The translations under genes and the position numbers were made by a program. The notes under the pieces were generated by a model. It ran no database searches, had not been told where the DNA came from, and saw only the letters and a list, made by a program, of their open reading frames with translations. A DNA stretch of 64,000 nucleotides from Spinellus fusiger. Lineage: Eukaryota; Mucoromycota; Mucoromycetes; Mucorales; Phycomycetaceae. This document shows, piece by piece, positions 48,001-57,666 of this stretch. The stretch covers positions 682,001 to 746,000 of the forward strand of contig JALLLS010000005.1 of the NCBI GenBank assembly GCA_025094145.1. Reading direction: 5' to 3'. The number at the start of each line of letters is the position of its first letter. Position 1 is the first letter of the stretch.

Positions 48001-50026
48001 ATGGAGCTGTCGAATGAATCACGACGCAACATGCACAAAGCACGTACTATGTTTACGTCTGAAGAGATACGTCAAAGAAGAGTCACTGATCAGGTTGAAA
48101 TTAGAAAGCAGAAGAAGGATGAGCGCCTAACTAAGCGTAGATATGCTTGCACACGTACTGCTAGTGGCATTATTGAGAGTGATAAGGCACAACAAGCAGT
48201 CATGGAACAGACAGAGACAGCAGGATTGGAAGAGATACGATCACTACAAGTAAACACAAAGAGTAGAAAGAGGAAGATGAAGAGATGTGTCTTTTTATTA
48301 TTAGTGTTATTATTAGTGTTATTATTAGTGTTATTATTAGTGTTATTATTAGTGTTATTATTGGTGTTATTATTGGTGTTATTACTACTACTATTACTAT
48401 TATTACTACTATTATTGGTGTTATTATTGGTGTTGCTCTTATTCTTATTCTTATTCTTATTACTGTCATCATGGTCCTTGTGTTTCTTATTATACAAACA
48501 CATTTGTACGTTTAGCTATCACAACTGTCAGGATTCCAGCAGGACCTCTATGCTGCTAAAGATCACCATCAGTTGTACTATATTTGTCAGTTTAAAAAGG
48601 TGCTATCAAGGACAGACAACCTACCCATTGATCAGGTGATTTCCCTTGGGATTGTACCCTACTTTGTCTGTCTTCTTGATTCTCCCCTCCAACAGATACA
48701 GGCAAGTGAGTTTGTTTCGTTTGGTTCTTCCTACCGAGACGATAGACAGGGAACTCATCCATTCTATACACAGTATGAGGTGGCATGTATGCTCACTAAC
48801 ATTGCTGCTGGAGAAAGTCATCACGTGCAGTGTGTTATAGAAGCAGGAGGAGTACAAGCCTTTATTCGCTTGTTAGGTTCTCCCTTTGCCAATATTGTAG
48901 AACAGTCTCTATGGGCCTTGGGTAATATTGCTGGGGACAATGCACAATGCCGTGACTACTGTCTTGAGCAAGGTGTCTTACCACCCCTTCTTGCTGTATT
49001 TGAAAAGAACACCAAGCTGTCTCTGATTCGGAATACTGTATGGGCTCTCTCTAATTTATGCAGAGGAGATGATCCCCAGCCTGACTGGAGACTGGTAGGA
49101 AGACAGGAAAGGGTGGCTGTGTTGCTTAATGTTTTGTATTGCCCTAGGTGGCTCCTGCACTCCCTGCACTTGCGCATTTAATGACGATGGAGTGTGAGGA
49201 TGTATTGATAGAAGCCTGCTGGGCCACTGCCTATCTCTCAGACGGCAACCACGATAGAATCCAAGCTGTTCTTGATACAGGCCTCCATGCACAGCTGATT
49301 GAGCTGATCAATCACCCGTCTCTCCTCGTCAGATCCCCTGCTGTTCGGACAATAGGCAATATTGTGACAGGTGACAAGGCACAGACACAGGCGATCCTTG
49401 ATTGCCATGGACTCGGGGCACTAGCACGGGCTCTTTCTCATACGACAGAGGAGTCTTTCTGTAAAGATGTGTGCTGGGCTATATCCAACATCACAGCAGG
49501 AGATACCCTACAGGTCCAGACTGTCATTGATGCTGGTGTCATTCCTCTTCTTGTCGATGCCATCAAGACAGGAGACTTCTTAACAAAGAAAGAGGCCTGC
49601 TGGGCTATTTGCAATGTGGTCTCCAAAGACACCTGCAGATTGGCCCAGGTCCATACACTAGTCCAAGAGGAGGCCCTTGTTGCTCTCTGCAGTCTTCTCG
49701 AGTGCCATGACATGTCCCTTTGTAGAGTGGTGTTGGAGGGAATAGAAAGTATCCTCTGTATGGGCAGATCAGAAGAGAGCCTTGACCAGCATCCCTTTGT
49801 GTTGGCAGTGGAGGAGTGCAAGGGTGTGGATTCTCTCTACCGTCTCCAGCTACAAGACAACTCTGATATTGCTGGAAGGGCGTCCTATCTTCTCGACACG
49901 TACTTTGAGACTGGCACGGACACTGATGCAGGTAGGACCGACCTGGCATCCGATACAGGACCCGGCGCCAGCCACTTTACTTTCCAGCCCACGCCCTACC
50001 AAGGCGGCTTTGAGTTCCATCATTGA
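48001..50026 (+). CDS. SRP1: Importin subunit alpha (karyopherin alpha)
   Basis: Cytosolic adaptor that binds classical nuclear localisation signals and, through importin beta, carries cargo through nuclear pores. Four coding exons: 48001-48249, 48516-48701, 48774-49094 and 49148-50026; 544 aa, a standard length. The N-terminal IBB domain is basic (ESRRNMHKARTMF, VEIRKQKKDERLTKRR). Armadillo repeats follow with the signature W/N pairs: SLWALGNIAGD, NTVWALSNLCRG, ACWATAYLSDG, VCWAISNITAGD and ACWAICNVVSKD. Intron 1 (266 bp) is filled by TTATTAGTG repeats. Intron 2 (48702-48773) starts GCAAGT and ends CACAG. It is 72 nt long with no stop, so unspliced RNA would add 24 residues between LQQIQ and YEVACMLTNIA. 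Confidence 0.95.
48298..48470. repeat. TTATTAGTG microsatellite in importin-alpha intron 1
   Basis: Tandem TTATTAGTG/TTATTGGTG units with TTACTA and TTCTTA variants, ending before the acceptor at 48515. It explains the long repetitive open frames on both strands here. Confidence 0.92.
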
Positions 50027-50092
50027 TTGAGAATCCGCCGAGTGCCACACTATAAATTTTTTTTTTAATATTCCACACGTGTTCTCTTCTCC

Positions 50093-52812
50093 ATGTCTCT
50101 ATTACTGACCAAGACGTGCGATTATGCTGTATTAGTGGCTATTCAACAAGGTCTATTTAAAAAATAAAAACAATCCTTACAATAAAGCAAGTCACTAATA
50201 CAAACACAGGCCGTCACTTTCTGTCTGCACATGACGTCTTCATTGAGAGCAAGCTGGAGCTCCGTTTACCAGAAGCTGTCGACGACCTCATTCTTCCTAC
50301 CACCGTCATCAGCACGCAGCCCACTGTCACCACCAAGGACGGCACTGTTCTGTTCTGTACAACGCTTGCCTATTTGCTATCGACAAAACTACTGCACCTA
50401 CTACGGACGAAGAATGCACAGGTTGTTCTCACTGTTCATGCCCAGTCCCCCGACCTCATCAGCAGTGTCAACAGCAGCAGCAGCATCAACAGCAGCAGTG
50501 CAAGTCATGGTCACAGTCCTACCTACCACCCTATCCACAGTCCTACTTACAGTGGTGGTAGTGGTACTGGCAGTAGGACGAGCCACCGTCATAGTAGTTA
50601 CACACATCCACCCACCCCTACTGCCTTGGGAACTGTTTCTCTGCCACTGTCTACAGCCAAGATGGTGGTGCAGCACCGTGGACAGCGCCAATTGAACCAG
50701 GTCTACCAGTTTGTTATGGACAAGGGAGCATGGCAGCCACTGGCCTACAGACAGGAAGAAATCAAGGCAGGGCTGTTTATAGTCAGCATGCCTGAACACC
50801 AAAAGACCAGTGCTGGGAGTGGCAGTCATGGGTGGGGGGGATATCCTTCCACCATGAGCGACTTATCGGCGTCTTTTGCTTCTGGACTGGAATTGCGGTC
50901 ACTGCATACACCATGTGTGGACATTCACTCCAACACAACCTCCCCTCTTTCCTTCCTTCATGCACCCTACCAACGAACAGACGTAGGAGTGACTTGTTTT
51001 GAGTCCCCAGTTGAAAGGCGCAAAAGAGCCAAAAGCACAGACCAGCCAAGACCCGATTTAGCCATGGATCGATTACGACGAGCGCAGTCTCAACATAATT
51101 TACAAAAGGAAAAAGACAAACAAAAGGAAAAACATAAACAAAGGTCTGTGGACAGTGTGGATCAATTGTCAGCTGCCCTAAAGCAAGCACAGCTGTCACC
51201 ATCACCATTAGAATCAGAATCAGAGTCAGAACCAGAATCAGAATTCCAATCACAGGCACAAGCACAAGCACAATCAAAATCACAATCACAATCACAATCA
51301 CAAGCACAATCACAATCACAATCACAATCACAATCACAATCACAATCACAATCACAATCACAATCACAAGCACAATTCCAATTCCAAGCACAAGCACAAT
51401 TTCAGTCCACCCAGGCAGTGATGTTGGCCAAAGACACACTCTACCACCAAATAGGCAGTGGCACAGGGGACTTTACTTTTTACTTTTCTATTGTCCATGC
51501 CGACCACTTGCAACTTCTCCTGCGTCCCTCCTCACGCAGAAAAAGAGGTGTACAACATGCACCCTTTTTCACTTATACTTTCCTCTCTAAAACAGTCACT
51601 TGTCCTGCCTCTTCCTTCTCAGCCCCACAGCAGTGGCAGACCTGCTTCCATCTACGCGGCCACCTGTATGCTATTCAGGCATGGCTCAAGGAACAGGCCT
51701 ATCTCTCTCTCTCTCTTGTGCTGATGGACAGGAGGGTGACAGAAGACATCCTAAAGAAGGACATTGTCGGGATATGTCAGATCCCTCTTGCCCATCTTGT
51801 CTATGACAGTCCCTTTCTCTCAAGTGATCCTTACACACCCAGCCACCGTTCTTCTACTCTGGAGAGGTTGTTGACGGACCGGTCCTTCCCAGTGTATGAT
51901 TGGAATCGACGCCATCTGTCCGTCACTCCCTCAGAGGAGATTGCTAAAGTGACAGTTCGATTTGGACTGGTGAGTGGATGGTGGGGCGACACTTCTGGTG
52001 CAGACATCTCCAGCAAGACCAATGCAGGAAGCAGAGAAGGGTCACAAAGCAGGACCGCCCACTCTGCCCACTCTACAGACGTAAGAACAGTAGAGGGGTT
52101 GAAGAGAGACAATAGCCAAACAGCCGCGGATATCAGAGACAGCATGAAGAACAAGAGATTGCGACGACTCCTTAGTCCAGAGAGAAAGGCCAGGAACGTA
52201 GATCCTGCTGATCAGAACAGTAGTGAGATCAACACCAGACCAAGAATGGATAGACATCCTTCTGGCAGACGCACCACAACACCAAGAGATTCACTATGTA
52301 CATCCGATGCCCTGTCAGATACTGTCTTTAGCACTATGAAGGATGTGAGGGAGACGTTCTCTCGCTCCACCCTCACCTCACCACAAAGAACACTCACCAC
52401 AAAGCCCTCCCTGTCCCATCTCACCACAGATTCCCTCTCTTCTCTACCTACACAGCCCCCTCTATTGACAAGACGGTCCTATTCCCATCTTCCCCTCCAC
52501 TCCCTTACCTCCATCAAGACTTCTCTCCTTCCTGCCAGACCAATTGCCATGAGCACCACTAAGAATATCACAAAGACACTCCCCAAGAGCACAAAGGCAC
52601 TCCCCAAGAGCACAAAGGCCTCTCTGCCCTCCCTATCGACAACTACCACCTCCACCGCCTCCACCCACTCTTCCTCCTCTACCACCGCCTTCTCTTCCTC
52701 CTCTACCGCCGCCTCCTCCTCCACTTCCACCGCCTCCTCCTCCAAAACCCCTTCTTCTTCTATTGTCCAATCGCTTCTAGAAAGATACCAACGAAAAGGT
52801 GCCCGTACATAA
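50093..52812 (+). CDS. CEP120-like C2-domain protein
   Basis: Two exons: 50093-50150 and 50210-52812; 886 aa. The N-terminus (YAVLVAIQQGRHFLSAHDVF, then ESKLELRL, later LFCTTLAYLLSTKLLHLLRTKN) follows the first C2 domain of the centriole protein CEP120. After a Ser-rich linker and a short second segment comes a repeat of alternating Ser and Gln (about residues 365-417), encoded by a CAATCA hexanucleotide array. A region at about 425-610 then resembles the CEP120 (DUF3668) C2-like domain: GDFTFYFSIVHADHLQLLL, the HLYAIQAWLKEQAYLSL segment and GICQIPLAHLVYD. The C-terminal 270 residues are Ser/Thr/Pro-rich. Exon 1 uses a weak donor (GTCTAT), chosen because it joins QQ|GRHF in frame. Family assignment is by pattern, not alignment. 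Confidence 0.68.
51230..51415. repeat. Coding CAATCA/CACAAG hexanucleotide array
   Basis: Mostly perfect CAATCA units with CAAGCA variants inside the CEP120-like exon. They translate to Gln-Ser and Gln-Ala pairs. Length is a multiple of three, so frame is kept. Confidence 0.9.
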
Positions 52813-52904
52813 ACAAAAAAAAACAACATTATTACTTAATATTACTTAATATTTGCACAAGACTACTATTGTATAAACTCAACTCAACTCAACTCAACTC
52901 ATCT

Positions 52905-53078
52905 CTCTCTTTTCTCTTTTCTCTTTTCTCTTTTCTCTTTTCTCTTTTCTCTTTTCTCTTTTCTCTCCGTGTGTGTGCATGTGTGTGTGTATGTAAAAAT
53001 GTAAAAATGTAAAAATGTAAAAATGTAAAAATGTAAAAATGTAAAAATGAAAAAATGAAAAAATGAAAAAATGTCTAT
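52905..53078. repeat. TCTCTTTTC and AAAAATGT tandem tracts
   Basis: Between the CEP120-like stop and the GATA-factor stop lie two simple arrays: TCTCTTTTC-type units (about 52905-52965) and AAAAATGT units (about 52994-53073). Convergent 3' region; nothing else seen. Confidence 0.85.
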
Positions 53079-53095
53079 TGATAGTGGACTCTCTT

Positions 53096-54547
53096 TCAAG
53101 GATTAGATACAATTTTCTCTGCTTCTGCTGCCACACTGGCCAAAGAAGATGTGAGTTGGGAAAGAGCAGCAAAATGAATAGGATCACACTGATTTCGTAT
53201 TCGTTCCAGACTCTTCATGGCCCTGTCAAAGGAAGAGAGGACACTAGCAGTAGACACGGAAGGAAGAGGGGACGAGGACGAAGACGAGGACGAGGACGAA
53301 GACAACGAGCGAGAGGAGAGTGAGAGAGAAGAGAGCGATGGATCTGTGGTGGTTCTTGGGACTGCACTTGCTGTGGCTGTGGCTGTGGCTGTGGCTGTGG
53401 CTGTGGCTGTGGCTGTGGTGGGTGGGTGGCGGTAGTCTGACAGAGGATCAAACCGAGGAAAGGATTGTCGCTCTGAGGAAATGGGAGGAAGAGCCACAGA
53501 CGCCTCATTTGGCCAATGCGATGCAAGGTAGGGTGTGTGGAGTGGTTTATGAAAGGGAAGAGGTGGGTGCAGGGGCATTCGCTTGGGGACAATGTAGTCT
53601 TCAATGGCAGGCACACCAGGCGATGCTTCTTGGGGCTTTTTCTTGATAGAGACACGGCGGCCTATCTTCTTGGTGCTGTCTTTTCTTCGTTTCCGTAAAG
53701 CCATATCAGCATCCGTAGTACTCTCAGGAGGTGATGTGACTGTCTCTGCTGCTGCTGCTGCTGCTGCTGTGGGTGGGTGAGGAATGCTCTCGTTGGGACT
53801 GTTCTTTGATGGACAAGCAAGGGTGTCCTTTGAACAAGGCATAGGAAGAGAGGGTATCTGAGGATCTGCTCTTGAAGACACACAAAAGGGCCTATGTCTG
53901 GGGCTGTGGGGCAGAGGAATAGAATCCAGCCCATCTTTCGTCCCTTTCTCCTTCTTTTCCTCTTCTTCTTCCTCTTCCTTCTCCTCTTCTTCTTCTACTT
54001 CTTCATCATCATCCTCACTGTTCTGCCCCACAACAATAATCCGCTTTCTTCGCTTAATCACACTGCGCTTCATGCTCACAGGTCTATGCATGTTGTGTAG
54101 CTTATAATACAGTCCACACGCATTGCATATCGTGTTGCCTGCCTCGTCTCTTCTCCATAGGGGTGTGGTGGTGGTCCTGCAGTTGGCACAGATCAGTGCT
54201 TGTCGGTTAGTCTGGTGCTGGTTGAAGGCAGGACACCCAGCACAGGAAGAAGACCCACCCATGCCATTGCACTGTCCACCCCCTGGACAGGATCCACTTT
54301 GTGCATTCCCACAGCCTCCTTCTGCCACCAACTTCTTGCTGGTGTGGCTTCGTTTCAAGGTAGGAGGTCGGAGGGTATTGCGTGCCTTTAGATACAGCCC
54401 ACAGGCATTGCAGATGGTGTCTCCATTGGGTGCTCTTCTCCACAGAGGGGTGGTTGTTGTGTCGCAGTTGGCACAGACTGTTGCTGAGACTTGTTTTACG
54501 TTCTTTTTTGTCTTTTCCATGCCATCCGTGCTGAGTGTATCGGTCAT
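53096..54547 (-). CDS. Two-finger GATA factor of the Fep1/SreA iron-repressor type
   Basis: Nuclear GATA-binding regulator. In fungi the double-finger type with a cysteine block between the fingers represses siderophore and iron-uptake genes when iron is plentiful. One exon, 483 aa. Finger 1: CANCDTTTTPLWRRAPNGD then CNACGLYLKARNTLRP. Inter-finger block: CGNAQSGSCPGGGQC and CAGCPAFNQ, the conserved iron-sensing cysteines of the group. Finger 2: CANCRTTTTPLWRRDEAGN, then CNACGLYYKLHNMHRP, followed by a basic patch KRSVIKRRKR. The rest is acidic and low complexity, with a Thr-Ala run encoded by a CTGTGG array (about 53376-53424). The start chosen is the first in-frame ATG after an acceptor-like TTTCAG. 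A non-coding upstream exon, or a different start, is possible. Confidence 0.88.
   Translation of the reverse strand: MTDTLSTDGMEKTKKNVKQVSATVCANCDTTTTPLWRRAPNGDTICNACGLYLKARNTLRPPTLKRSHTSKKLVAEGGCGNAQSGSCPGGGQCNGMGGSSSCAGCPAFNQHQTNRQALICANCRTTTTPLWRRDEAGNTICNACGLYYKLHNMHRPVSMKRSVIKRRKRIIVVGQNSEDDDEEVEEEEEKEEEEEEEKKEKGTKDGLDSIPLPHSPRHRPFCVSSRADPQIPSLPMPCSKDTLACPSKNSPNESIPHPPTAAAAAAAETVTSPPESTTDADMALRKRRKDSTKKIGRRVSIKKKPQEASPGVPAIEDYIVPKRMPLHPPLPFHKPLHTPYLASHWPNEASVALPPISSERQSFPRFDPLSDYRHPPTTATATATATATATATASAVPRTTTDPSLSSLSLSSRSLSSSSSSSSSSSPLPSVSTASVLSSFDRAMKSLERIRNQCDPIHFAALSQLTSSLASVAAEAEKIVSNP
53376..53424. repeat. CTGTGG hexanucleotide array in GATA-factor exon
   Basis: Eight tandem CTGTGG units (GTGGCTGTGG...) on the plus strand, encoding alternating Thr-Ala on the minus strand within the GATA factor. 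Confidence 0.9.
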
Positions 54548-54868
54548 GGGGGAATAAGGTTCATGTTCATCCAAGTGTCCTCCACTAGTGGGCTGAAATT
54601 GATTGTCACAAAAAAAAAAAAAAAAAGACAAGGTGATGATGTCACAAAGCCACGACGACACCTCATTGACTTGGTGCAATATGATTTGATGGAGAGACAA
54701 TCCTAGTGTGATCCCACATCTCTCCTCCTGCTTTGCCTTTACCTCTGCCTTTGCTTTATTATTTCAAGAGACGCCCTTCTATTCTATTGGTTGCGTTCTT
54801 CTTCTTTCTCTTTCTTTCTTTCTTTCTTTTTTTTCTTTAGTTCCAACGGCTAGAATTGTTCCGGCAAT
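54548..54868. promoter_or_regulatory. Bidirectional promoter between the GATA factor and PDI
   Basis: 321 bp separates the divergent start codons. A run of 17 A residues lies at about 54610-54626 and a TTTCTTTC tract at about 54808-54838, just before the PDI leader. No TATA box was recognised for certain. Confidence 0.5.
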
Positions 54869-56212
54869 ATGGGATTCCGAACACTCGTTGGCCTTTTGCT
54901 GCTTATTAACCTGGCCTTCTTAAGCTATGACCATTTCCAAGGAGGCAGCATTGCCCTTGACCTAGTGACCCATGCAAAGAGACTGGATGCTCACAAATTG
55001 CAGGCAGATGTGCAGTCAGCTCTTCATCAGATAAAGACAGCGTCGCCTGAGAAGATAGCAGCCCACATCAACACAGTCTTTGCTCAGCTCAAGGACATCC
55101 AGTCTCCCAAAGACATCCTGACCCTTTTACGCGAAAAGACAGCCCCTGCTACTGTGGGTGCATCCGACATTGAGCATGGCGTGGTGGTGTTGACACAAGA
55201 CAACTTTCATGCCGTTGTGGATGGGTCCCGACCTGCTCTTGTTGAGTTCTATGCTCCCTGGTGTGGCCACTGCAAGACACTGGCCCCCATCTACGACCAG
55301 CTGGGAGAGGCCTTTGCCCATGCAGGAAACCAGGTGATCATTGCCAAGGTCAATGCCGACAGCCACCGTGACTTGGGATCTGCCTATGGGGTCAAGGGCT
55401 TCCCCACGCTGAAATGGTTTCCAAAGGGTGTCACCCGCGCCGAGGACGTGGAGGACTACCGCGGCGGACGTGATCTGAATGCATTGGCTGCGTTTGTGCG
55501 CGACAAGACAGGCGTCCATGCCAGGATCAAGGTGACCAAGTCCAATGTCCTCACCCTCACGACCAAGAACTTCTACACGGTGGCCCAAGACCCAACCCAG
55601 AATGTGTTGGTGGAGTTCTATGCCTCGTGGTGTGGCCACTGCAAGACCCTGGCCCCCATCTATGAGAAGGTGGCCACCGCCTTTGCCAACGAGCCCCACT
55701 GCAGAGTGGCCAAGATTGATGCTGACCATGAAAAAGAGATTGGCACTGCCTTTGATATTTCTGGATTCCCCACCCTCAAGTTCTTCCCTGCAGGTGCCAC
55801 GGAGCCCATGGCCTATGAGGGGCCTCGTACAGAAGCAGGCTTTGTAGAGTACCTGAACACACACTGCAAGACCCATCGCACGGTGGGGGGAGGACTGACA
55901 GCAGCGGCAGGACGCACCCATGCCCTGGACACGCTGGCTGTTGAGTTTGTCAAGGACCCCAAGGCCCGTCAGCGTATCTATGAACAGGCCCAGCAGCATG
56001 TACAGGGCACCAAGGATAAGTACGTGGCCTACTACAGCAAGATCATGCAGAAGGTCATCAAAGAAGGAGATGCCTTTCTTGCAACTGAAAAGGCACGTCT
56101 CGAGAAGATCACCAAGGCCAGTGCCATGACTTCTGCCAAGTTGGATGACTTTGTTCTACGTCAGAATATTCTGAATGTGTTTGATAAGGACAGCTCTTCT
56201 GTGGAGTTATAA
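54869..56212 (+). CDS. Protein disulfide isomerase with two thioredoxin domains and ERp29-like C-terminus
   Basis: ER-lumen oxidoreductase of the Erp38/PDI-D type. A single exon of 447 aa with notably higher G+C than the surrounding genes. It begins with a signal peptide (GFRTLVGLLLLINLAFLS). An extra N-terminal helical stretch of about 75 residues (IKTASPEKIAAHINTVFAQL) follows before the first thioredoxin domain. Active sites: YAPWCGHCKTLAPIY (about residues 127-141) and YASWCGHCKTLAPIY (about 251-265). Each domain has the cis-proline loop GFPTLK. The C-terminal helical domain (ARQRIYEQAQQHVQG onward) is ERp29-like. The protein ends SSVEL rather than HDEL or KDEL, so ER retention is not assured by the usual signal. 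Confidence 0.95.
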   Translation: MGFRTLVGLLLLINLAFLSYDHFQGGSIALDLVTHAKRLDAHKLQADVQSALHQIKTASPEKIAAHINTVFAQLKDIQSPKDILTLLREKTAPATVGASDIEHGVVVLTQDNFHAVVDGSRPALVEFYAPWCGHCKTLAPIYDQLGEAFAHAGNQVIIAKVNADSHRDLGSAYGVKGFPTLKWFPKGVTRAEDVEDYRGGRDLNALAAFVRDKTGVHARIKVTKSNVLTLTTKNFYTVAQDPTQNVLVEFYASWCGHCKTLAPIYEKVATAFANEPHCRVAKIDADHEKEIGTAFDISGFPTLKFFPAGATEPMAYEGPRTEAGFVEYLNTHCKTHRTVGGGLTAAAGRTHALDTLAVEFVKDPKARQRIYEQAQQHVQGTKDKYVAYYSKIMQKVIKEGDAFLATEKARLEKITKASAMTSAKLDDFVLRQNILNVFDKDSSSVEL

Positions 56213-56429
56213 TAGACTCTCTCTATTTTTTGCAATGTACAGACAGTGTGTGTGTATGTGTGTGTACTCTACAGGATTGTGTCTTTGTTTTTTGTTTTGT
56301 TTTTTTTACACCAGGGCATGGGCTGTTGTGTGTTTGGTTCATAAAATAGGTGAACATGCCATACGAAAAAGAAAAAAAGAAAAAAAAAAGAGAGTAAAGC
56401 ACTGTATATTATCACTTGTAGTAGTATAA

Positions 56430-56922
56430 CTAAGCGTAGTTTAAGCGAAACACGTCATTGGACACCCAGTAGGAGTTGCCTTCAGGAATCAAGTGGAAGG
56501 TCTGACTGAACATCTGAGGGTTGGATTCCTCATCAATCAAAAGGGCACCTGTGACAGCCACAAGAATAGAACCACCTGCAAAGGCAGTGGGCTGGGCATC
56601 AATGGTGCTGACGTTATGTTTGACACGCTTAAAGGGAAGGTTCTGCAAAAGGACATGTCAGAATGAGTGGAGTTGAGGTGAAGCTGAGGTGGTTTCTATT
56701 GACTTACCACCAACTTCTCACTGATATCGCTGATGCCTACAAACTGCATTCCCTCAAAAGAGAGCATGGAGGTGGGTCTCTGTTTGTTTGTTTGTTTCTG
56801 TTAGTACAGCCGTTGCACAGACAAGGCCTTACGTAGAGAGGAGCAAGCTCCAGTCTGTTGCGATCAAAGGTGTCGTAGTAGAACTTCACAAAGGCTGAGG
56901 CGACGGTGGTAAAATCTGCCAT
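56430..56922 (-). CDS. NTF2: Nuclear transport factor 2
   Basis: Homodimer that returns RanGDP to the nucleus through nuclear pores. Three exons on the minus strand: 56833-56922, 56708-56779 and 56430-56642; 124 aa, the standard size. Start MADFTTVASAFVKFYYDTFD; middle RPTSMLSFEGMQFVG; end with SQTFHLIPEGNSYWVSND and FRLNYA. Exon boundaries are all phase 0. The gene is convergent with PDI. Confidence 0.96.
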
Positions 56923-57233
56923 GGGGAAAGAAGAAGACAAAAATAAACAAACCAACACGCAGTACTTGTTGACTCTCCGCGTTTTACCCCATCAGCCACT
57001 TGCTGTGTGTAACAACAGCCAAGGAAGTCCAAGAAAAGAAAAGAAAAAAAAGTTGTCAGTGAACACACCTCTTCTATAGAGAAGGGAGAAGGGGAGAAGG
57101 GAGAAGGGAGCCAATCAGAAGTGTTTCTGTGGGTTGGTAGGTAGTGTCAGATAAGAGAATATCAGAGAGTAGAGCCATAGACGACAATGGCAGTAACATT
57201 CAGGAACAAGTCTTTTTTTTTCTTCTTTTTCTA
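56923..57233. other. Promoter region of NTF2
   Basis: 311 bp. It contains GAGAAGGG units at about 57077-57105 and a T-run near 57211. No gene. Confidence 0.5.
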
Positions 57234-57518
57234 CTACTGCATTGACGCGTCTTTTTGTTGATCTTTCCGTAACCATAGTTTCTTATAAGAAATGGGTGTG
57301 TGTAGAATAAGATACTTTTTCTCTCTTTCTCTCCTCTGCTCCAGTAAAAGAGGCCAACCTCGCTTGTCTCTTCCATAGTGCCATTCTACACTCTGTAGCC
57401 AGGCGTCTATAGGCACCACCCACAGATAGGTTATATGCACTTCATAAATAAAATGCAACCATGCCTTGTTGACATGGAGTTCTGCAGCTCTACTTGAAGT
57501 GTTGACTGTAAATTCCAT
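57234..57518 (-). CDS. Hypothetical small protein
   Basis: Open frame of 94 codons from an ATG in good context (CCATGG). It contains AELHVNKAWLHFIYEVHITY and VVPIDAWLQSVEWHYGRDKR, with a very basic C-terminus. No family recognised, no introns. Its start is about 150 bp from the start of the divergent membrane-protein gene at 57667. It could be real or chance. Confidence 0.35.
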   Translation of the reverse strand: MEFTVNTSSRAAELHVNKAWLHFIYEVHITYLWVVPIDAWLQSVEWHYGRDKRGWPLLLEQRREREKKYLILHTPISYKKLWLRKDQQKDASMQ

Positions 57519-57666
57519 GGTCCTCTCCTCTTTCTTCGGAGTGACTTTAGAGTGTTACCCATAGCAACCAAAGTGTCGCTTGATAGACTCTCTTTCTTTT
57601 TCTCTTTCTTTTTCTTTCTTTCTTTCTCTTTCTTTCTCTTTCTTGTTTTGATCCATCTCCTTGGTG

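Noticed and set aside
48090..48503. Asn/Thr-rich and Ile-rich antisense frames
   Set aside because: They are produced by the TTATTAGTG microsatellite in importin-alpha intron 1.
50783..51439. 218-codon antisense frame rich in Val-Ile
   Set aside because: It is the reverse complement of the CAATCA coding array.
53215..53655. Alternative minus-strand frame inside the GATA-factor exon
   Set aside because: Pro/Gln-rich shadow of the low-complexity GATA C-terminus in another frame.
55127..55999. 290-codon antisense open frame inside PDI
   Set aside because: It mirrors a strong, intact PDI reading frame with biased codons; no family or splice support.
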